A stretch of 64,000 nt of DNA from Pagrus major (lineage: Eukaryota > Chordata > Actinopteri > Spariformes > Sparidae). A program made the position numbers and the translations under genes. Of this stretch, positions 50,612 to 64,000 are shown piece after piece. Under the pieces are notes generated by a model. That model did no database searches. It was not told the DNA's origin and was given only the letters and a program-made list of their open reading frames with translations. Location of the stretch: assembly GCF_040436345.1 (NCBI RefSeq), contig NC_133220.1, positions 4,330,436 through 4,394,435 on the forward strand, in the 5' to 3' direction. Each line of letters starts with the position of its first letter. The first letter of the stretch is position 1.

Positions 50612-53060
50612 GTGGCGTCAACGCAATAAAGAGGGCAGAAAAAAGGTTGCAAGGCCAGAAAGCTGTCGGAAGGCCTATATCTATATGTGGAGCTTAGATT
50701 AATGTCCTCTGGCAGTGAGATTATTTATTTGTTCGCATTTTGGGGAAATCCAGCTTGTAAACAAGTGAAAATGCTGGAAACGACAGCGTCATCAACTGAA
50801 GTTTAACAGATGAGCAGTAAAAAACAGATTTTACTTCAGCCTTGGTAACTGAAGCGTTTATAAATCAGTCCCTTAGCAACGTGGTCGACGGCGCTGCCGG
50901 CTTTTTGTCTGGATTTGGAGCAAACAAAGCTTTTAACAAGAGGAGACAAAAGAGCAGGAAGGCAGGTAACCAGGCGCGGCTGAAACACAACATACAGACT
51001 AACAGAAGTCAAGCTTCAAACATTCATTTATTATTATCTGCCTCCGTCTGTCACCTCGAATGAGAACAGCTTTGAACGATGCAATGTGAGCTGAAGAATA
51101 TTAAACTCCTGAGACACGTTCGGCTCATCCTGTCTGTTCTTGTTTGGTGAAAAACCAGATTTTAAGGATTATTATTACGATTGTTCAATGTTTCTTCCAA
51201 GCAGCTTTGCTTGCTATAAATATTTCACTGCTGTTACCTTGATATCGCAAGTTAATTATTTGGTTATCTTGAGACAACAATCTTTGTTATCCAGAGGTAA
51301 CGAGATAATGGACCCGTTATCGCGAGGAAACAAAACCGCTGCCGTTACAACAGCTTTTATTGAAGCAGCTGCTGGCTGAAGACGGTCGAACAATCACCTC
51401 TGGTTTCTATAAATTTTGATCATCTGCTCTTCGATGAAACTGCAGCAAACAAGGCTGAAATCATTCTCACGTCTCCTGAATTATCTCATGAGCCTTTTGT
51501 TTTCCTGAGATAACAATATAATTAACTACTGCTTCTGCCATTTTGGGTGAACCATGAACTGAACCTGAATTTCCTCATGTTTTGTAAAGGGAAGTCCATC
51601 TCCACTCACTGTAGATATGATTTTATCATCCTCTCACTTTTGTTTTTGCTTCCTGCAGATGTATTTCCTGCAGTGAACACACATTTACTGTCTTGTTACT
51701 GTTGTCTTCTTCACACGGTCCATTGCCATTGTCCTGTGACCTTCAATGTCAATCCAATCACCAGAATAAATGTCCAAAACCTCTCTGAAACATGTCTTTA
51801 TGTTGCTACTTTAAGTTTGTGTTGGTTCAATTTTCTATTTCTCTCTCATCACAGCGCTGTGCTTATAATCTGCTCAGGTTTAGGCACAAAAACCACAGAA
51901 AACATCATGGTTTGGCTTAAAATACCTGTTTTGGTCGCCACTAAAACAGCCGGAAATGTCCCCATGTCTCATTAAAATAACACACTTTTTCATCAGCATA
52001 AAAATGGCTTAAGATGGTCCACCTTCCCGCAAAAAATAACAGACCTAGAGTAAGTAAAGTATCATAATAACTGACACACGCCATGGCAAACGCTCTAAGA
52101 ACGAAGGTTAGCGTCCTGTTACCGTGGAAAACGCCTCTTCAGGTTCAGTGACTGATTAGCTGGAAGTCGCGCCCACAAATTCTTGCAAGGTTTCACACGG
52201 TCGGGAAAGAGGTGGACGAGTTTTGAGCCACGACGTTCTGCAAACAAACTTGGAACCAACTGGTTATTTTCACAAGCGGCGAATGTCTCAGAGCTTCTGG
52301 TTTAGCCAGCAGATATCCAGATAACGTACACGAGGGCGAACACTTCGTCTTACGTGCACTGCTCATCTTTTAGATTGGAGACGATGTTTCGGCCGATCTG
52401 CAGATATCAGACGATAACGGATCGGTTCTGAGATTAAACTTCTGCCGAAGCGTTCTGCCTCATTTGCTCTCCACATCTTTGTTCACCTGCATGAGAACCA
52501 AAAGTCAGCTCGAGCGTGATTGGTCAGTGCTCTGACTGCAAACAGAAACCAGATCGCCTTTGATACCAAAACATGACCCTGAACCAGTCGAGATTATCCC
52601 TCAACACATCAGCGTGTCATCATTTTACACACAGAGGAAGAGTCACATATTTAAAAGAGAAGGTCACATAACTCACACTCACATGAGAGGAGGGCTCAGA
52701 GTCAGTCGTCCTCCTGGATCCACACTCTTCATACATATTATATAATCTAATTATATGAGATACTCTGTGATTTGTTGGTCTGTTCCCTCCTCTGTGGCTC
52801 CCCTTGAGGTTCCCTCCAACTGTTTTCTCTGCTAAAAGAGTTTTTATTGTTTATTTATTCAGTTTTTCTCTACTTGAGTCGAGGGTCCGGGGAGTTACAA
52901 ACGTGTATATTTGTACAAATGTCTTTTAATTTGGAGGTTTTGTCGATGAAAATGGACGTTGACATGTTTCTTTTTCAAAATGTGGTTTATGATTTCACAA
53001 CATAAGTACACAAACAAAACTATTTGAAAAACATGTATAAAAATTAACATCCACAGACGA
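50612..53060. other. Intergenic, nothing coding recognised
   Basis: Contains a reverse fragment of the GGTATTTTAAGC family at 51875-51965 (AAAATACCTGTTTTGGTCGC). The 142-codon open frame at 51547 overlaps that repeat and has no family resemblance. Confidence 0.45.
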
Positions 53061-53061
53061 G

Positions 53062-53393
53062 CAGTGATGGAACGTACCTGAGTACATTTACTCTATTACT
53101 GTATTTAAGTACAATTTTGAGGTATTTGTAATTTTCTTGAATAAATCCATTTTCTGCTGCTTTGTACTTTCACTCAACATTCATACATTCATTTATTTTT
53201 ATTGACAGTCGAATAAAAACCAAAGCATATAGTGCAGTATGTACATGTACATTTATGTATAGTTTACTTTTACTTACTTTTTATAATAAAGTGCATTTAA
53301 TTTAAAATACTTCTACTTTAACCAAAGTAATATTGTGACATAATATCTTTACTTTTACTCAAGTATGACGTTTGGGTACTTTACACAACACTG
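53062..53393 (+). mobile_element. hAT-like MITE with CAGTG ends
   Basis: Begins CAGTGATGGAACGTACCTGA and ends GTACTTTACACAACACTG, an imperfect inverted repeat. It has the internal TACTTTTACTCAAGTATG motif typical of one of the commonest percomorph non-autonomous elements. Diverged pieces lie at 25480-25600 and 28130-28165. No coding region. Confidence 0.6.
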
Positions 53394-53399
53394 TACATC

Positions 53400-56300
53400 T
53401 GTAACAAGTCATGAACTCGGGAATCTGTCGTCACCATAACGAAGGAACATCGATTAAAATAACGTCAGTGAGGTTGTAACAAAAACAGTTGTGTCCTCGA
53501 ATGGAAGAATACAAGAAAATAACGTCTCGATGACTAAACTGACTCCTGTCAGGGGAAAATGCACAAATGGATTGTAAAGACAAGTTGAACTTTAGACTCT
53601 GAAATGTGTCGGAGCGGACAGATAACTGGGCGAAGGGGGAAAATTACCACAGAGATAAGAACAAACTGGGGCAAAAAGGGGGAAAATAGGGTTAAAGATG
53701 AGGTGAAAAGGTGAAGAATCAGTTGAGTCGGAGTCAGATGAGAAAAAGGAACAATGATCCATATTTTTGCACCTTTGAACACTATTTATCATTAAACCAA
53801 TATTAATTGGCATTAAACTTCCTTGTCTAAGTCCTATAAACTATTAATTCCCCCCAAAAAAGTTTTTTCCGTTTTCCCTTTTCAATTTAAGGCGTCTTGA
53901 GAGGCCTCGTGTGAGCGTGTGGGGGGGAAAGTAAAGCATTATGAACAATATGTCATGAACATGAACACACAGGTATGTTTGTTTTAGACTGAAAGATGTC
54001 CGCCCTGCTTTGTGTCAGAGACAGAACCGCCTGTGGGTTTTTTTTTAAACAGACACGCAACCTTTAGTTGTTTAACTGCGGTCCGATCAAAGCATTAACT
54101 CATTTCCAAACTCTCCTTCCTCCTTCATACGTTCACATAGAAACTCCATTCAAACTTTGAAACGTTCACAAACATTAGGACTTCATCATATTCATTCAAT
54201 TTCTTCATGTCATTCATACTTTTCACACAGTCACAGTTCAAAAACTCATCATTTTTCAGCCCATTTTCAGATTTCTACATTGGTGTGTACGTGGCAGAAT
54301 GTTGACAGCCAGAGTGGAGGGGAGCTCTAAACAAAACCTTGTCTTCAACTCACTCTCATTCCCACAATCTTCACTCCACCTACATAATTTCAACATCAGC
54401 TTGTAGGTAAATCTGTGCTGGCCGCAACCACGTGGCTCTGGAAGCAGTCGGACCAACACTTTTGGCTCGGTGGGCTGAGCAGTGACAGGAGCGCTGACTG
54501 GCTGACCCGTTGGCTCCCATTAAACTGAGAGGAAAAATATCTTGAGGCGTGAAAACATCAACTTTCCTGAACCGCTCCACGAGCCACATTTTAGACAATA
54601 AACACACAAAAAAATCACAGTGTGCTCAGTAGACGCTCATAGTTTTAAAATTCTTAAAATATTCCACGTTAGCCAGCAATGTGCATTTCGTGTAAGCTCT
54701 TCAAAAAAACTTTACGGCCAACAATGTGCATCTGTCATCAGCATTCACACCCACAAATTCTTCAGAAGTTGTCTTCTCGAGTTAAATGTTCTGCAACGTG
54801 ACTGCACAATTGTTTGGAAAGCGAGATGATTGGCCAGCGGACACAGTTACCGACGCCTTCATTCCTCACCACAGCAACCCCTGCAGATAAGTTAGTGACA
54901 TCTTGGCACAAAAATCTGATCTGAGCTCTTGTTGATAATCGAGCTGACAGTCTGTCTTCAAGATGTGATGTGAAAAAACAAATCTGAATTGCCTGCAGCC
55001 TGAGCGAAGGGAATGAAATTAATGAGTGTCAGTTGTCTAAAACAGTTCGGGTCTCTGCACGGGCATGATGTGACCGAACCTGGCACCCTCACTGTGATGG
55101 CTTCAGTTCAGGACGCTGCCGATCAATGAACTCAGCTATTAGCATGAACGACATAGAAGAAGGAGAAAACAGTTTCCCCACCCAGCCACTTGGCATCCTC
55201 ACCGTGACAACTCTGGGAAGTCAATAAGTGCTTTTAGTCCGCAGGCTAACTGTCCTGAGCTGCAAATTGTTCTTTCTACATTTTTCTGTTTGTCTGTGGA
55301 TTAAATAAATGGCAGAACGAGGGCGTCTAGTCTTTATGCTAAGCTAAGCTAACCACACCCTAATCAAACACAAAGACTAATATCCATCTTTTCATCTCAG
55401 TTTGTTCAAGAGAACATCTCCCAAAATGTCAAACGATTATTTTCAGAAGTAAACTGGTGCAGGAGGATTATCGGTTATAGCCTCATGTAAATCCTGCTCA
55501 TTGTTCTGGTAAATGCAGTTCCTCTTGCTGACAGAAACATGCCGTGCGAAATAAAAAACGACCTGTGAACCTCCCCGAGGGGGAGAAGTTCTGGTTACAA
55601 CGCTGGAATCCACAGTCCTTTAAAAAGTGCAACATGTAAAAAATTGGCCATCTGTTCATGCTCAAAACAAAAATATCAGCATATCAGCAACGTAACCGCT
55701 AGTTAGCTTGTTAGCTGTGCAGATAGCTGCAGTCTATCTAAAGGTGCAGTATGTAAGAATTTCAGTTTAAAACATTCAAACGTCCATTAACTAGAATTAT
55801 CAACAGAACGTGAAGAAATATCTGTTTTTTTTCACGTTATGTCGAAGACGTCCACGTGTTGTGTCGAAGAGATATCTGCTGAAGCAAGCGTGCTAACGAA
55901 AACCTCTTTCTCCCAGCAGCCAAAACATTTGCGTCAACCAAAAAATGGCTCTGCAGCAGTCGTGGGTATTTATCGGCTGTGATGGATCTATCGCCCCTCA
56001 TGATGGGTGTTGAAATTAAGGACGTTGGCGCGTAAAATACTTTTTTCATCCATCTTCGTTCAGGCAGCACTCGTTGTTCTGTGTTGAGTTTGAAAGGACG
56101 ACTGAGGTAAAAGATAAAGTCGCACCAGCTGCCGTTACATGGAGCTGAATACTCTGATTACAATCAGTTGAAACAGAATAAAAACATTCAATCAAAATAA
56201 ACAGGTCCGGTTAAACAGAGAGGCAGTTTAAACATTTCCTAACTGATCAAAATAAAAAAACAGTCACATCCAAACAATATAACCTGATTATTTTCTGCAC

Positions 56301-56935
56301 ATGCGACCGTCCTGACGTAAATGTGCAAACTCTTCGAGAACTGAGCGTAGATGACAAAAGACATCTATCTTCATGACAGCGAGCTGATCAAACTGCTTAA
56401 ATGTGCTAGTTTGGGTGTAAAAATGGTAAAACTTCAGTTAAATTCAGTTGACCACACAGCCTTGGGTTTTCCCACAGGGACAGGTGCATGCTGGCGTTCT
56501 GCACACAACAGGAAGTGGGTTAATGTGGTTTGACCGGTTAATTTGGCTTGAACTTATCTGCACGGTCAGCAGTTGTAGCTGCAGCACTGGCTGTGTGACG
56601 CGGCTCATGGAGGAAGGTTTGTTGAAATCCTGATTCTGAAAGATGTTTCTCCTCCTCTGAGTTATAATCTGTGAACAAACAGACATGATACGTGTACTTT
56701 TAGATCCAGTGTGACGTTCTGAACGGATGCATGTGACCATCCATCATAAATCCACTCAGATTACTCCAGGACTTGTCTGACAATCATCAGGTTTTGTTCT
56801 AGTTTTCTTCAGTTCCAAACTGTAAAGAAAAATGTAGGATTAATACAAATTAAGTTGTAGTCGTTAGCTAACTCTCCCTGTTTTCAACACCCAAAGCATT
56901 GTGGGAATCCATAACTCAGACCATGAGGTTTATTC
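53400..56935. other. Intergenic, nothing coding recognised
   Basis: AT-rich. Holds a reverse fragment of the TTAGCATAAAGACTGG family at 55310-55445 (TTTATGCTAAGCTAAGCTAA) and a short repeat-like stretch near 55740 (AAAGGTGCAGTATGTAAGAA). No exon supported. Confidence 0.45.
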
Positions 56936-56939
56936 ATTA

Positions 56940-57255
56940 TTATTTTATCTGGTTGTGTCCTCTCGTGTCTTGTTGTCACTTCCTACTTCCTGCACACCTG
57001 TTGCTCCTGTGCCCCCCCCCCCACACACACACACACCTGTCTCACATCAGCCTCGTTCGCCCTGTTGTTCCCTCACGCTTTCTCCCTCTCCTGTGCCTGT
57101 TCCCCGGGCCTCGTGTGTTCCCTGTCCTCCTGATTTGCCCGCCCTTTGTTGGTTGTCGGTTTTGGACTTCAGCCCATTAAAGCTCGCCTTTTGTTTTCTA
57201 CCTGTCTGCATCTGTGTGTCTTGCATTTGGGTCATTTTGTGTAAACTGTGACATG
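56940..57255 (-). mobile_element. A-rich dispersed repeat, inverted copy
   Basis: Pyrimidine-rich on the plus strand, with CACACCTGTTGCTCCTGTG, TTAAAGCTCGCCTTTTG, then CTTGCATTTGGGTCATTT. It is the reverse orientation of the repeat at 8560-8910 and 48230-48560. Confidence 0.5.
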
Positions 57256-60200
57256 ATTATCAAACATATTAAAGTAAAAATAATTAATAAACTGGTTTTA
57301 CTATTTTCTTTGTACTTTTGCTGGATTGCACCAACAAGGATTAACAGTTAAACCTGATTTAATCATGGCTTAAGTTTAAGTTAATTCTGTTACACCAACA
57401 TTTCAGCAAAATAATCCAGTGACTGTAATAAAATGAAGGGACAAGCTCAAACCAAATGAGTTTCATGATGCAGCTGGTTAACAGGACGTTTCCACATGTG
57501 CGAGCTTGACTCGTCTAAGTTTGACTCGACTCAAGGTGTGTCTTCAACTGAACAGCTCCTGTGTGGAGCAGAAGACGTTAAAAAGCAGCAGACTGACCGG
57601 TGATCGAGCTGTGATCACTTTCCCTCCCTGCTGTTTTATCTGCACTCACAAAGATCCACTAATTCAGTCAAACATACATTTAATTTCTCCACAATAAAAG
57701 TCTTATGTCCTCTCGTCATTTAAAAGCTTTTATTATGAAGCAGGAAAAATCGGGAAATGTTGGGTTTTCACCAGCAGTAAACACCCCGACAAGATCCCGA
57801 TTTTAATTTATATATTGATTTTAGTTTGTGTAACATCTCTGTTTATGTTTGGTTTGCACACATAAACTTTTAGAGATTAGTTTTAACTGGTTCTGCCTAA
57901 TTTTGAATCTGGATTTACTCATTTCAAACCTGGTTTAACTAAACTCTGATCAGAGCTAATCTCAGGTGAATTAAACTAATCCTTGTTGGTTCAAATGCTA
58001 CTTAAACTTTGCATCCTGGTGCTCAAACTTCACTTCATTCAACTTGTGATTCAGGCGTCTGGAACCTGGCAAGAAACGACCCACCCCTCTCCGGATGACA
58101 TGACACATCGCACGGTTATTTGAGTTCTTGCTAAGATAAATCATTGTTACGTAACACTCACAACACATCCTCTGAGACAAAAAGTAGATCTGAAGCAACA
58201 AAGCTACTTTCACAAAGAGTGCCTTTATTCAAAATGTCCCTGAACCTGCAGCCACCACCCACTCAGACCTCAGACTGACACTGAAACTAATTATTTGACA
58301 GAAGCAAAAGCTGAACACAGCCTGAAGAAGGACACTTGTGCCACCACACATTTGTTTCTACTCAGCTCGCTTTGTCAATATTCAATATAGTCATCTCAGT
58401 GAAGGCTTTATAACCTTTTAACCCGACTTTAATATTCCCTACACCGTAGAGCACCTTCATCACATTGTGTTTGAACGTCCTGAGCGATCTCGCCTTTTTC
58501 TTTCTGAACAAAACTTTAATGTTGTTAAGTAACCTTGCAGACTTAAAAATAGTTTTGAAGAAGAGATTTAACTCTCGTTCTGTTGTTCAGGTGTTTCTCT
58601 GTGCACAGATCACAAATCAGCCCACGAACACTAGCTTTTTATTGATTTATTTATAATTACCTCTTCCATGGAGGTCATGTTGTCGACCGTGTGTTTGTTT
58701 GTCAGGATTTCAAAAGACTTTTAAACAGATTTCTATGAACAATGAATCGGTCATAACTCAGAATAAACCCCATTAACTTTTGGTGCAGATCCCGATAAAG
58801 AGACGGATCAAGGAAGTTTTTCTTTAATATTATCGATCATTTTCCCACTTTTTCATTAATTTCCCAGGGATGGATCCTGATGAAAAAAATCTGGCGTATT
58901 GTTGTGGTGTGATGTGGATCCTTAATTAATACTGGATCAGGCTTGTTGGGCCTTGGTGGAGGTATGCTCTCTACTGAGTGCCATTTTAGTGGATGTTGAG
59001 TTAAAACAAAGACAGATTCTGCAGCTGAATGGCTTTTTTCTCATCTAAAACGTCCTCAGAAACACATTCTGCTGAGCTATTTTTGTGATTTGAGAGAAAG
59101 TTTCCAAGCGAATCGCCATGTAGGTCCGGATGGAAATCCCGGCGCTGCGGCCCACGAGTGGCGTTTGTCCAATCAGGTGCAGCCAGTGAGTGTTTGCGTG
59201 GTTGTCGGAGGGTGTACAAAGCTGAGACACACTTAAAAACTGTGCTTTAAAAGTTCTATATAAATAGTTTAATATAATTATTATGATCACAGAATATTTG
59301 TCGGGTAAACCCTGATCTAAGAATCTCCAGAAAAGAATAAAGAAATATGTTGTGAAGGCAGAAACAAACATAACTATTTTTTAAATCCTTCATCCTTCAG
59401 CCTCAGTTCTGTTGAGCAAGGCACTAAGGCGTCTCATAATCCCATCTGTCACCATAATGCCGTTTCAGCCCCGTCGGCAAAGTGTTGCATCACGACCGAT
59501 CAGCGGGCCTCCCTGCACAAAGACAAAGTCTTACATAATGTTATTTATGTAATATTTTAATCCAATTGTCAACAAACGCCCGAGTCGACAGGAAGGAGTG
59601 GACCGGACTGGGGGCATTAACGGGGTCAAGGGTTGATTCCCACACACGTCTCAAAGCTTTCACTCGGTGTGAGCAGGTTCAGCATCGACAACTGAATTTA
59701 AACAATGTTATATTAATCTTAAACTTAAGACAAGGAACTTTAAACTGGTTATGAAACAGTCTCAGTTTATAACCGATGCCTCTATATGACCTACATAAGA
59801 TAACAAGGCCATCAGCCAGACGTTTGGCTAATTCTCCTGCATGTAGTTACTGCAGTTATTCTGAATGTTCGTCAGCAGGTCGGATAAATCATGAGATTAA
59901 AACTGTTTGCGTCTCACAAGCCTGAGAAAAGAAGCTGCTCTAAAAACAAAGTTTTCTTTGTTTCACCATCGTTTTCTTTACAGTTATTAATCTAACAGAG
60001 CCACAAATAACTACACTACCTCATCACTATGCATCCTGCAAACGACTGCACTGAAAAAAGAAAATAGTGTTGAAAATATGTCGCCTTTATTTTTTTTTTA
60101 AACTTGCTTCACACACGCTGGCTCGTTCAAGATGTTCGGACACGAAGCTGGAATATGTTCACATCTTCCTCCGTGAATCGAGGCTTTGTTCAGACGACTG

Positions 60201-61055
60201 TGGAGAAAAAACAAAACTGATTTTATGTTTCTTTGTTTTGTTTGTGTCGGTTCGAAGGATTTAACATTTACATTTATTTTTGAAGTTTATTTAGTTAATT
60301 TATAACATTAAAAGCAAAGAGAGTATGTACAGAGTACAGACAGGCGAGCCGGAGCTAGCTGGTTAGCATGCTAACTTCATTAGACATCTCTGCAACAAAG
60401 TACCAGTTTTTAAACTAAAATTCAGTCCATATCTTACAAAACTTCTCCTTTAACTTATCTACAATCCCATCATGTTACTCTGAGTCCGTCTGTACATTAA
60501 TGTAACATGTCTTACAGCTCGTCCGCCGCTGTTTTCTTTGGTCTGTGTGAAGTTTAACACCCTGTCCTGTGTCTGCGTCTCTGTCTTGTTTATGTTCCCT
60601 CCTTTCCTGGAAAACAGGAGGAATGTTTTGTGTACTTTTAACCCTTCACAGGCGCTTTTGTCTGGCTCTGATCTGTTCATCCTCTGCCTGTGATCTCTGC
60701 TGTTGAAAGCAGATCCCGGTGACGTTGACGCTCGAACACTCACACACAGACAAAGAGGAGCTTCCTGGACAGGATTAAACTGTGACTCACACGCCGGCTT
60801 TGGGTTTCCCAAAGGCATCTTTAGTCTCACACCGCTCTGCTTTCACACCACGAGCTGTCAGAGCCGCTTATTTGATATCTGATGCTTTATCTGCAGACAT
60901 CAGGTCACATTTGGTGCTCTGTCCGAGGCCATTTTAACCAAATATTCCCACCAAGAATCTCAGGGATCAAAGGAGTGAATCTATTTTACCATTTCTAATT
61001 GATCCATCGTAAAAGGATTTAAAGCCTCCAGCTTTGTTTCACATTTAAACCCACA
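57256..61055. other. Intergenic with scattered old repeats
   Basis: A reverse LINE-tail-like copy at 58700-58985 (TTAACTTTTGGTGCAGATCC ... TTGGTGGAGGTATGCTCTCT) and a possible tRNA-SINE-like scrap at 59410-59650 (TTGAGCAAGGCACTAAGG). No exon supported. Confidence 0.45.
58700..58985 (-). mobile_element. LINE-type 3' region fragment
   Basis: Reverse-oriented relative of 13300-13560. TTGGTGCAGATCCCGATAAA, then GGATGGATCCTGATGAAAAA and GGTGGAGGTATGCTCTCTAC follow the order of a common fish repeat. No reverse transcriptase frame. Confidence 0.45.
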
Positions 61056-61059
61056 ATTA

Positions 61060-61735
<676 letters not shown>

Positions 61736-61767
61736 ATCAAAACAAAAGATGCAAGTGTGGGGTCACT

Positions 61768-62020
61768 GTGAAAGGGGTACTCAGAATTTGAATATTTACA
61801 ATAATAATGAGGTAATAATACATACTCATAAATATTTATCTTTCCATACGTGAATAAACAAGCTGTTCTCAGAGGAAAATAAGGTCCCAGAACACTGTTT
61901 GAAGCTAGAAAAGGTGGCAGGGTTCGCCACATATAAACAAAGTAAAACAGTATAAATTGTGTTGACCTTTGAGGTCAGTTTGTTGATTCAGTTTATTCAG
62001 TCATGAAAACAAAGAGAGTT
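61768..62020 (+). mobile_element. TTAA MITE family copy, truncated
   Basis: TACAATAATAATGAGGTAAT, CTGTTTGAAGCTAGAAAAGG and CGCCACATATAAACAAAGTA match the body of the element at 5219-5533. Both tips are lost. It starts about 30 bases beyond the transposon ending at 61735. Confidence 0.6.
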
Positions 62021-63425
62021 TGTTTATTTAGTTTGTTTTATTGACTAAGGCAGAAAAATGTTCACGGACAGGTAACGTTTTAAAGTTTTACATCCACCAG
62101 CTCTGCCCTCGCTCTCTTAAGATAAACTCAGCGCACCACTCGCCGAAACATCTACACTTCTCAAAATGAGTTGGGGACTATTTTAGTGGTTCATTTGTTT
62201 ATTCTGTGACATATCTGAATTTTTATTTTGTGTTTTTTTGAATATTTTTGACCCCCAAAAAATAGTTTTTTCCAATTTTATTTCACTGGGGATGTTACGT
62301 AAAGCTGAGGGGGGACGAGGGGAGTAACAGAGTCAGATGACACCGGGAGTGAAAGAAGAAGGAGAAGAAGGAGAGACGGGATGTAGGAGTTTAAACACAG
62401 AAGAACACAGATAACTGGGTCAACATAAAAACAAGATGCCGTCATCCTACAAAAGAAGAAAAGATGTTTCAAAAATCAGAGCAACTCTGGTGCTAAACGC
62501 TGGATCACATTACCGATCGTGGCTCAGGCTCACACAGCACACTGGCCCACTGACCCTGATGTGAGTTAACGCAGCACTTATAAATCACCGCGGCCTCAAA
62601 GGTGAAGGGAGATCAGGTGTGATCCTCCACTCACAGGTGAGAAGAAGGTGAGAGAGGACGGCACCTGAGGGCAAACACACCCACAACACCGGGGCTGTAA
62701 CAGGGGAGTGAACAGTTTGACAGTGAACCATTTTCCCTGTAAATATATATAGTTTGTTTCTATTTTTTGTGGGTGAATCACAGTAGAGTCACTTCACTCG
62801 AAGAAGTAAAGATTTGTGCATATTGTAGCGATCGGTCTTTGCAGTACGAGCGAACGAGTGTCTCCTGAAAACGTCTGTAAACAAGGATCAACCTTCTGAA
62901 TAACTGAATCTTTTCCGAGAAAATTCTACATTTCTGCAAAAAACAACGTTCATCTCAATTTAAAATACCCGTAAGGATGATACGGTGCTTGTGAAAATCA
63001 GCTCACATTTCATCTAAGCTACATAACTTTTCCTTTATGTAATGTAAAAATGTGATATGATGTGTCGGAGACAGACAGATGCGTGCTTCTTTTTCAGGTT
63101 TTAAATGCTTCCCTCCAGTAATCTTCCAGAGTATTTTGAGTATTTGCCAAAGGCAGAGTTATGTGGATCATGCGGTGACTTCTTCTCTTTAACTTCAGGA
63201 GCTTCTGCCTCGGGCCGACGACAGCACAACTGACTTATGACTTTGAAAAAACAGCCGCTCGTCAGATATGCAGCCTGACCCAGAAATGTATTTCCTCGTT
63301 CCCAACTTAACTGTGTCTGTCTGTCTGCTTTGAATTGTACTCACTCACAGATACCAGACACCGGACAGTGTCCTGTCCCTTTATCTGGATCCACACCAAC
63401 AGTTATATATAGTTGGGTTAAATTT
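62021..63425. other. Intergenic, nothing recognised
   Basis: No supportable exon, RNA gene or repeat. Confidence 0.45.
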
Positions 63426-63669
63426 AAAGTTGCACCAGAGAAAAATCTTTTTAAATGAACAAACTCTTTTTGTTTTCATGACTGAATAAACTGAATTTAT
63501 ACTGTTTTACTTCAAAGCTTCAAACAGCGTTCTGGGACCATTTTCCTCTGAGAACAGCTTGTTTATTCACTTGTGAAAAAAAAAGTTTGTATTATTACCT
63601 CATTAATAATGTAAATAATACAATTCTGAGCTTGAATTTCTTCTCCAAAACTACACAGTGCTTCTTTAA
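63426..63669 (-). mobile_element. TTAA MITE family copy, reverse
   Basis: Reverse complement of the 5219-5533 family: ATGACTGAATAAACTGAATT, CAGCTTGTTTATTCACTTGT and CACAGTGCTTCTTTAA. Confidence 0.6.
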
Positions 63670-64000
63670 ATGTTCATAAATTGTTTTCCACGCCAGTGAA
63701 ACAAAAATCAGCTAATTTTGTGATTGTTTGTGAGACAGCTGATTTAGAAATGAGTCATTAGCTGACCTTTTTCTGTCTCTCTGTCACTGCAAAACACATT
63801 TACAAAAGATAATTATTGGGGGAACTTAAATGTCCTCAGACATGAAGTACTGGAGCACTTATTGGTGTTTATAACATGTGTTACTTTTGCTTGTGTCGTC
63901 TGAAATATCCGTTATATCGCAGTATTAGGCTGTAAAAATGAAGTAAAACTACTCCAGAGTTGACTGAACGAGCCACCTTCGAGACATTCTGTACAATTCG

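Noticed and set aside
59566-59660. Possible tRNA or tRNA-derived SINE (GGTCAAGGGTTGATTCCC)
   Set aside because: Only a B-box-like scrap is present. No cloverleaf with a matching acceptor stem could be folded by eye.

Overview
The window looks like a ray-finned fish genome, most likely a spiny-rayed (percomorph) teleost. The evidence is compact multi-exon genes, very abundant CA/TG microsatellites, an intronless TRIM35-like gene pair, a dnase1l4-type nuclease, and several short dispersed repeats that I recognise from percomorph genomes. Six protein-coding genes can be reconstructed by joining exons at splice sites. Nothing bacterial or viral is seen.

Region by region. (1) 1-14.3 kb holds two minus-strand complement C1q chain genes in tandem. 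c1qa (coding 12958 down to 9809) is followed by c1qc (coding 4279 down to 1605), each with an upstream untranslated exon. This matches the vertebrate order A-C-B, so c1qb should lie just off the low-coordinate edge. (2) 16.4-20.8 kb holds two minus-strand, single-exon TRIM E3 ligase genes (RING, B-box, coiled coil, PRY-SPRY) that share a nucleotide-identical block. (3) 23.9-33.5 kb holds a plus-strand DNase I family gene (dnase1l4-like) in nine coding exons, with a probable 5' untranslated exon at 24.0 kb. Its last exon adds a leucine-zipper-like tail. (4) 36.0-40.6 kb holds the head-to-head pair tma7 (minus) and ccdc51 (plus). They share a promoter region of a few hundred bases with an ETS-type site, and the same pairing is known in human. 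(5) 40.6-64 kb shows no coding gene. It consists of dispersed transposon remnants and microsatellites.

How the genes relate. C1qA and C1qC chains assemble with C1qB into the C1q hexamer that starts the classical complement pathway. The TRIM proteins are probably cytosolic antiviral or regulatory ubiquitin ligases, and the DNase-like protein keeps all four catalytic residues. These three may share a theme of immune recognition and nucleic-acid clearance, but that is only proximity. TMA7 (ribosome associated) and CCDC51 (mitochondrial potassium channel) are housekeeping genes.

The most notable structural points are: a duplicated transposon-plus-5'-exon block upstream of c1qc; long pyrimidine tracts or TG arrays serving as 3' splice-site tracts in several genes; the zipper tail on the DNase; a recent-looking gene conversion tract between the TRIMs; a TRIM copy with an altered B-box; and a transposon split by a GATA/GACA-bearing insertion at 61 kb.
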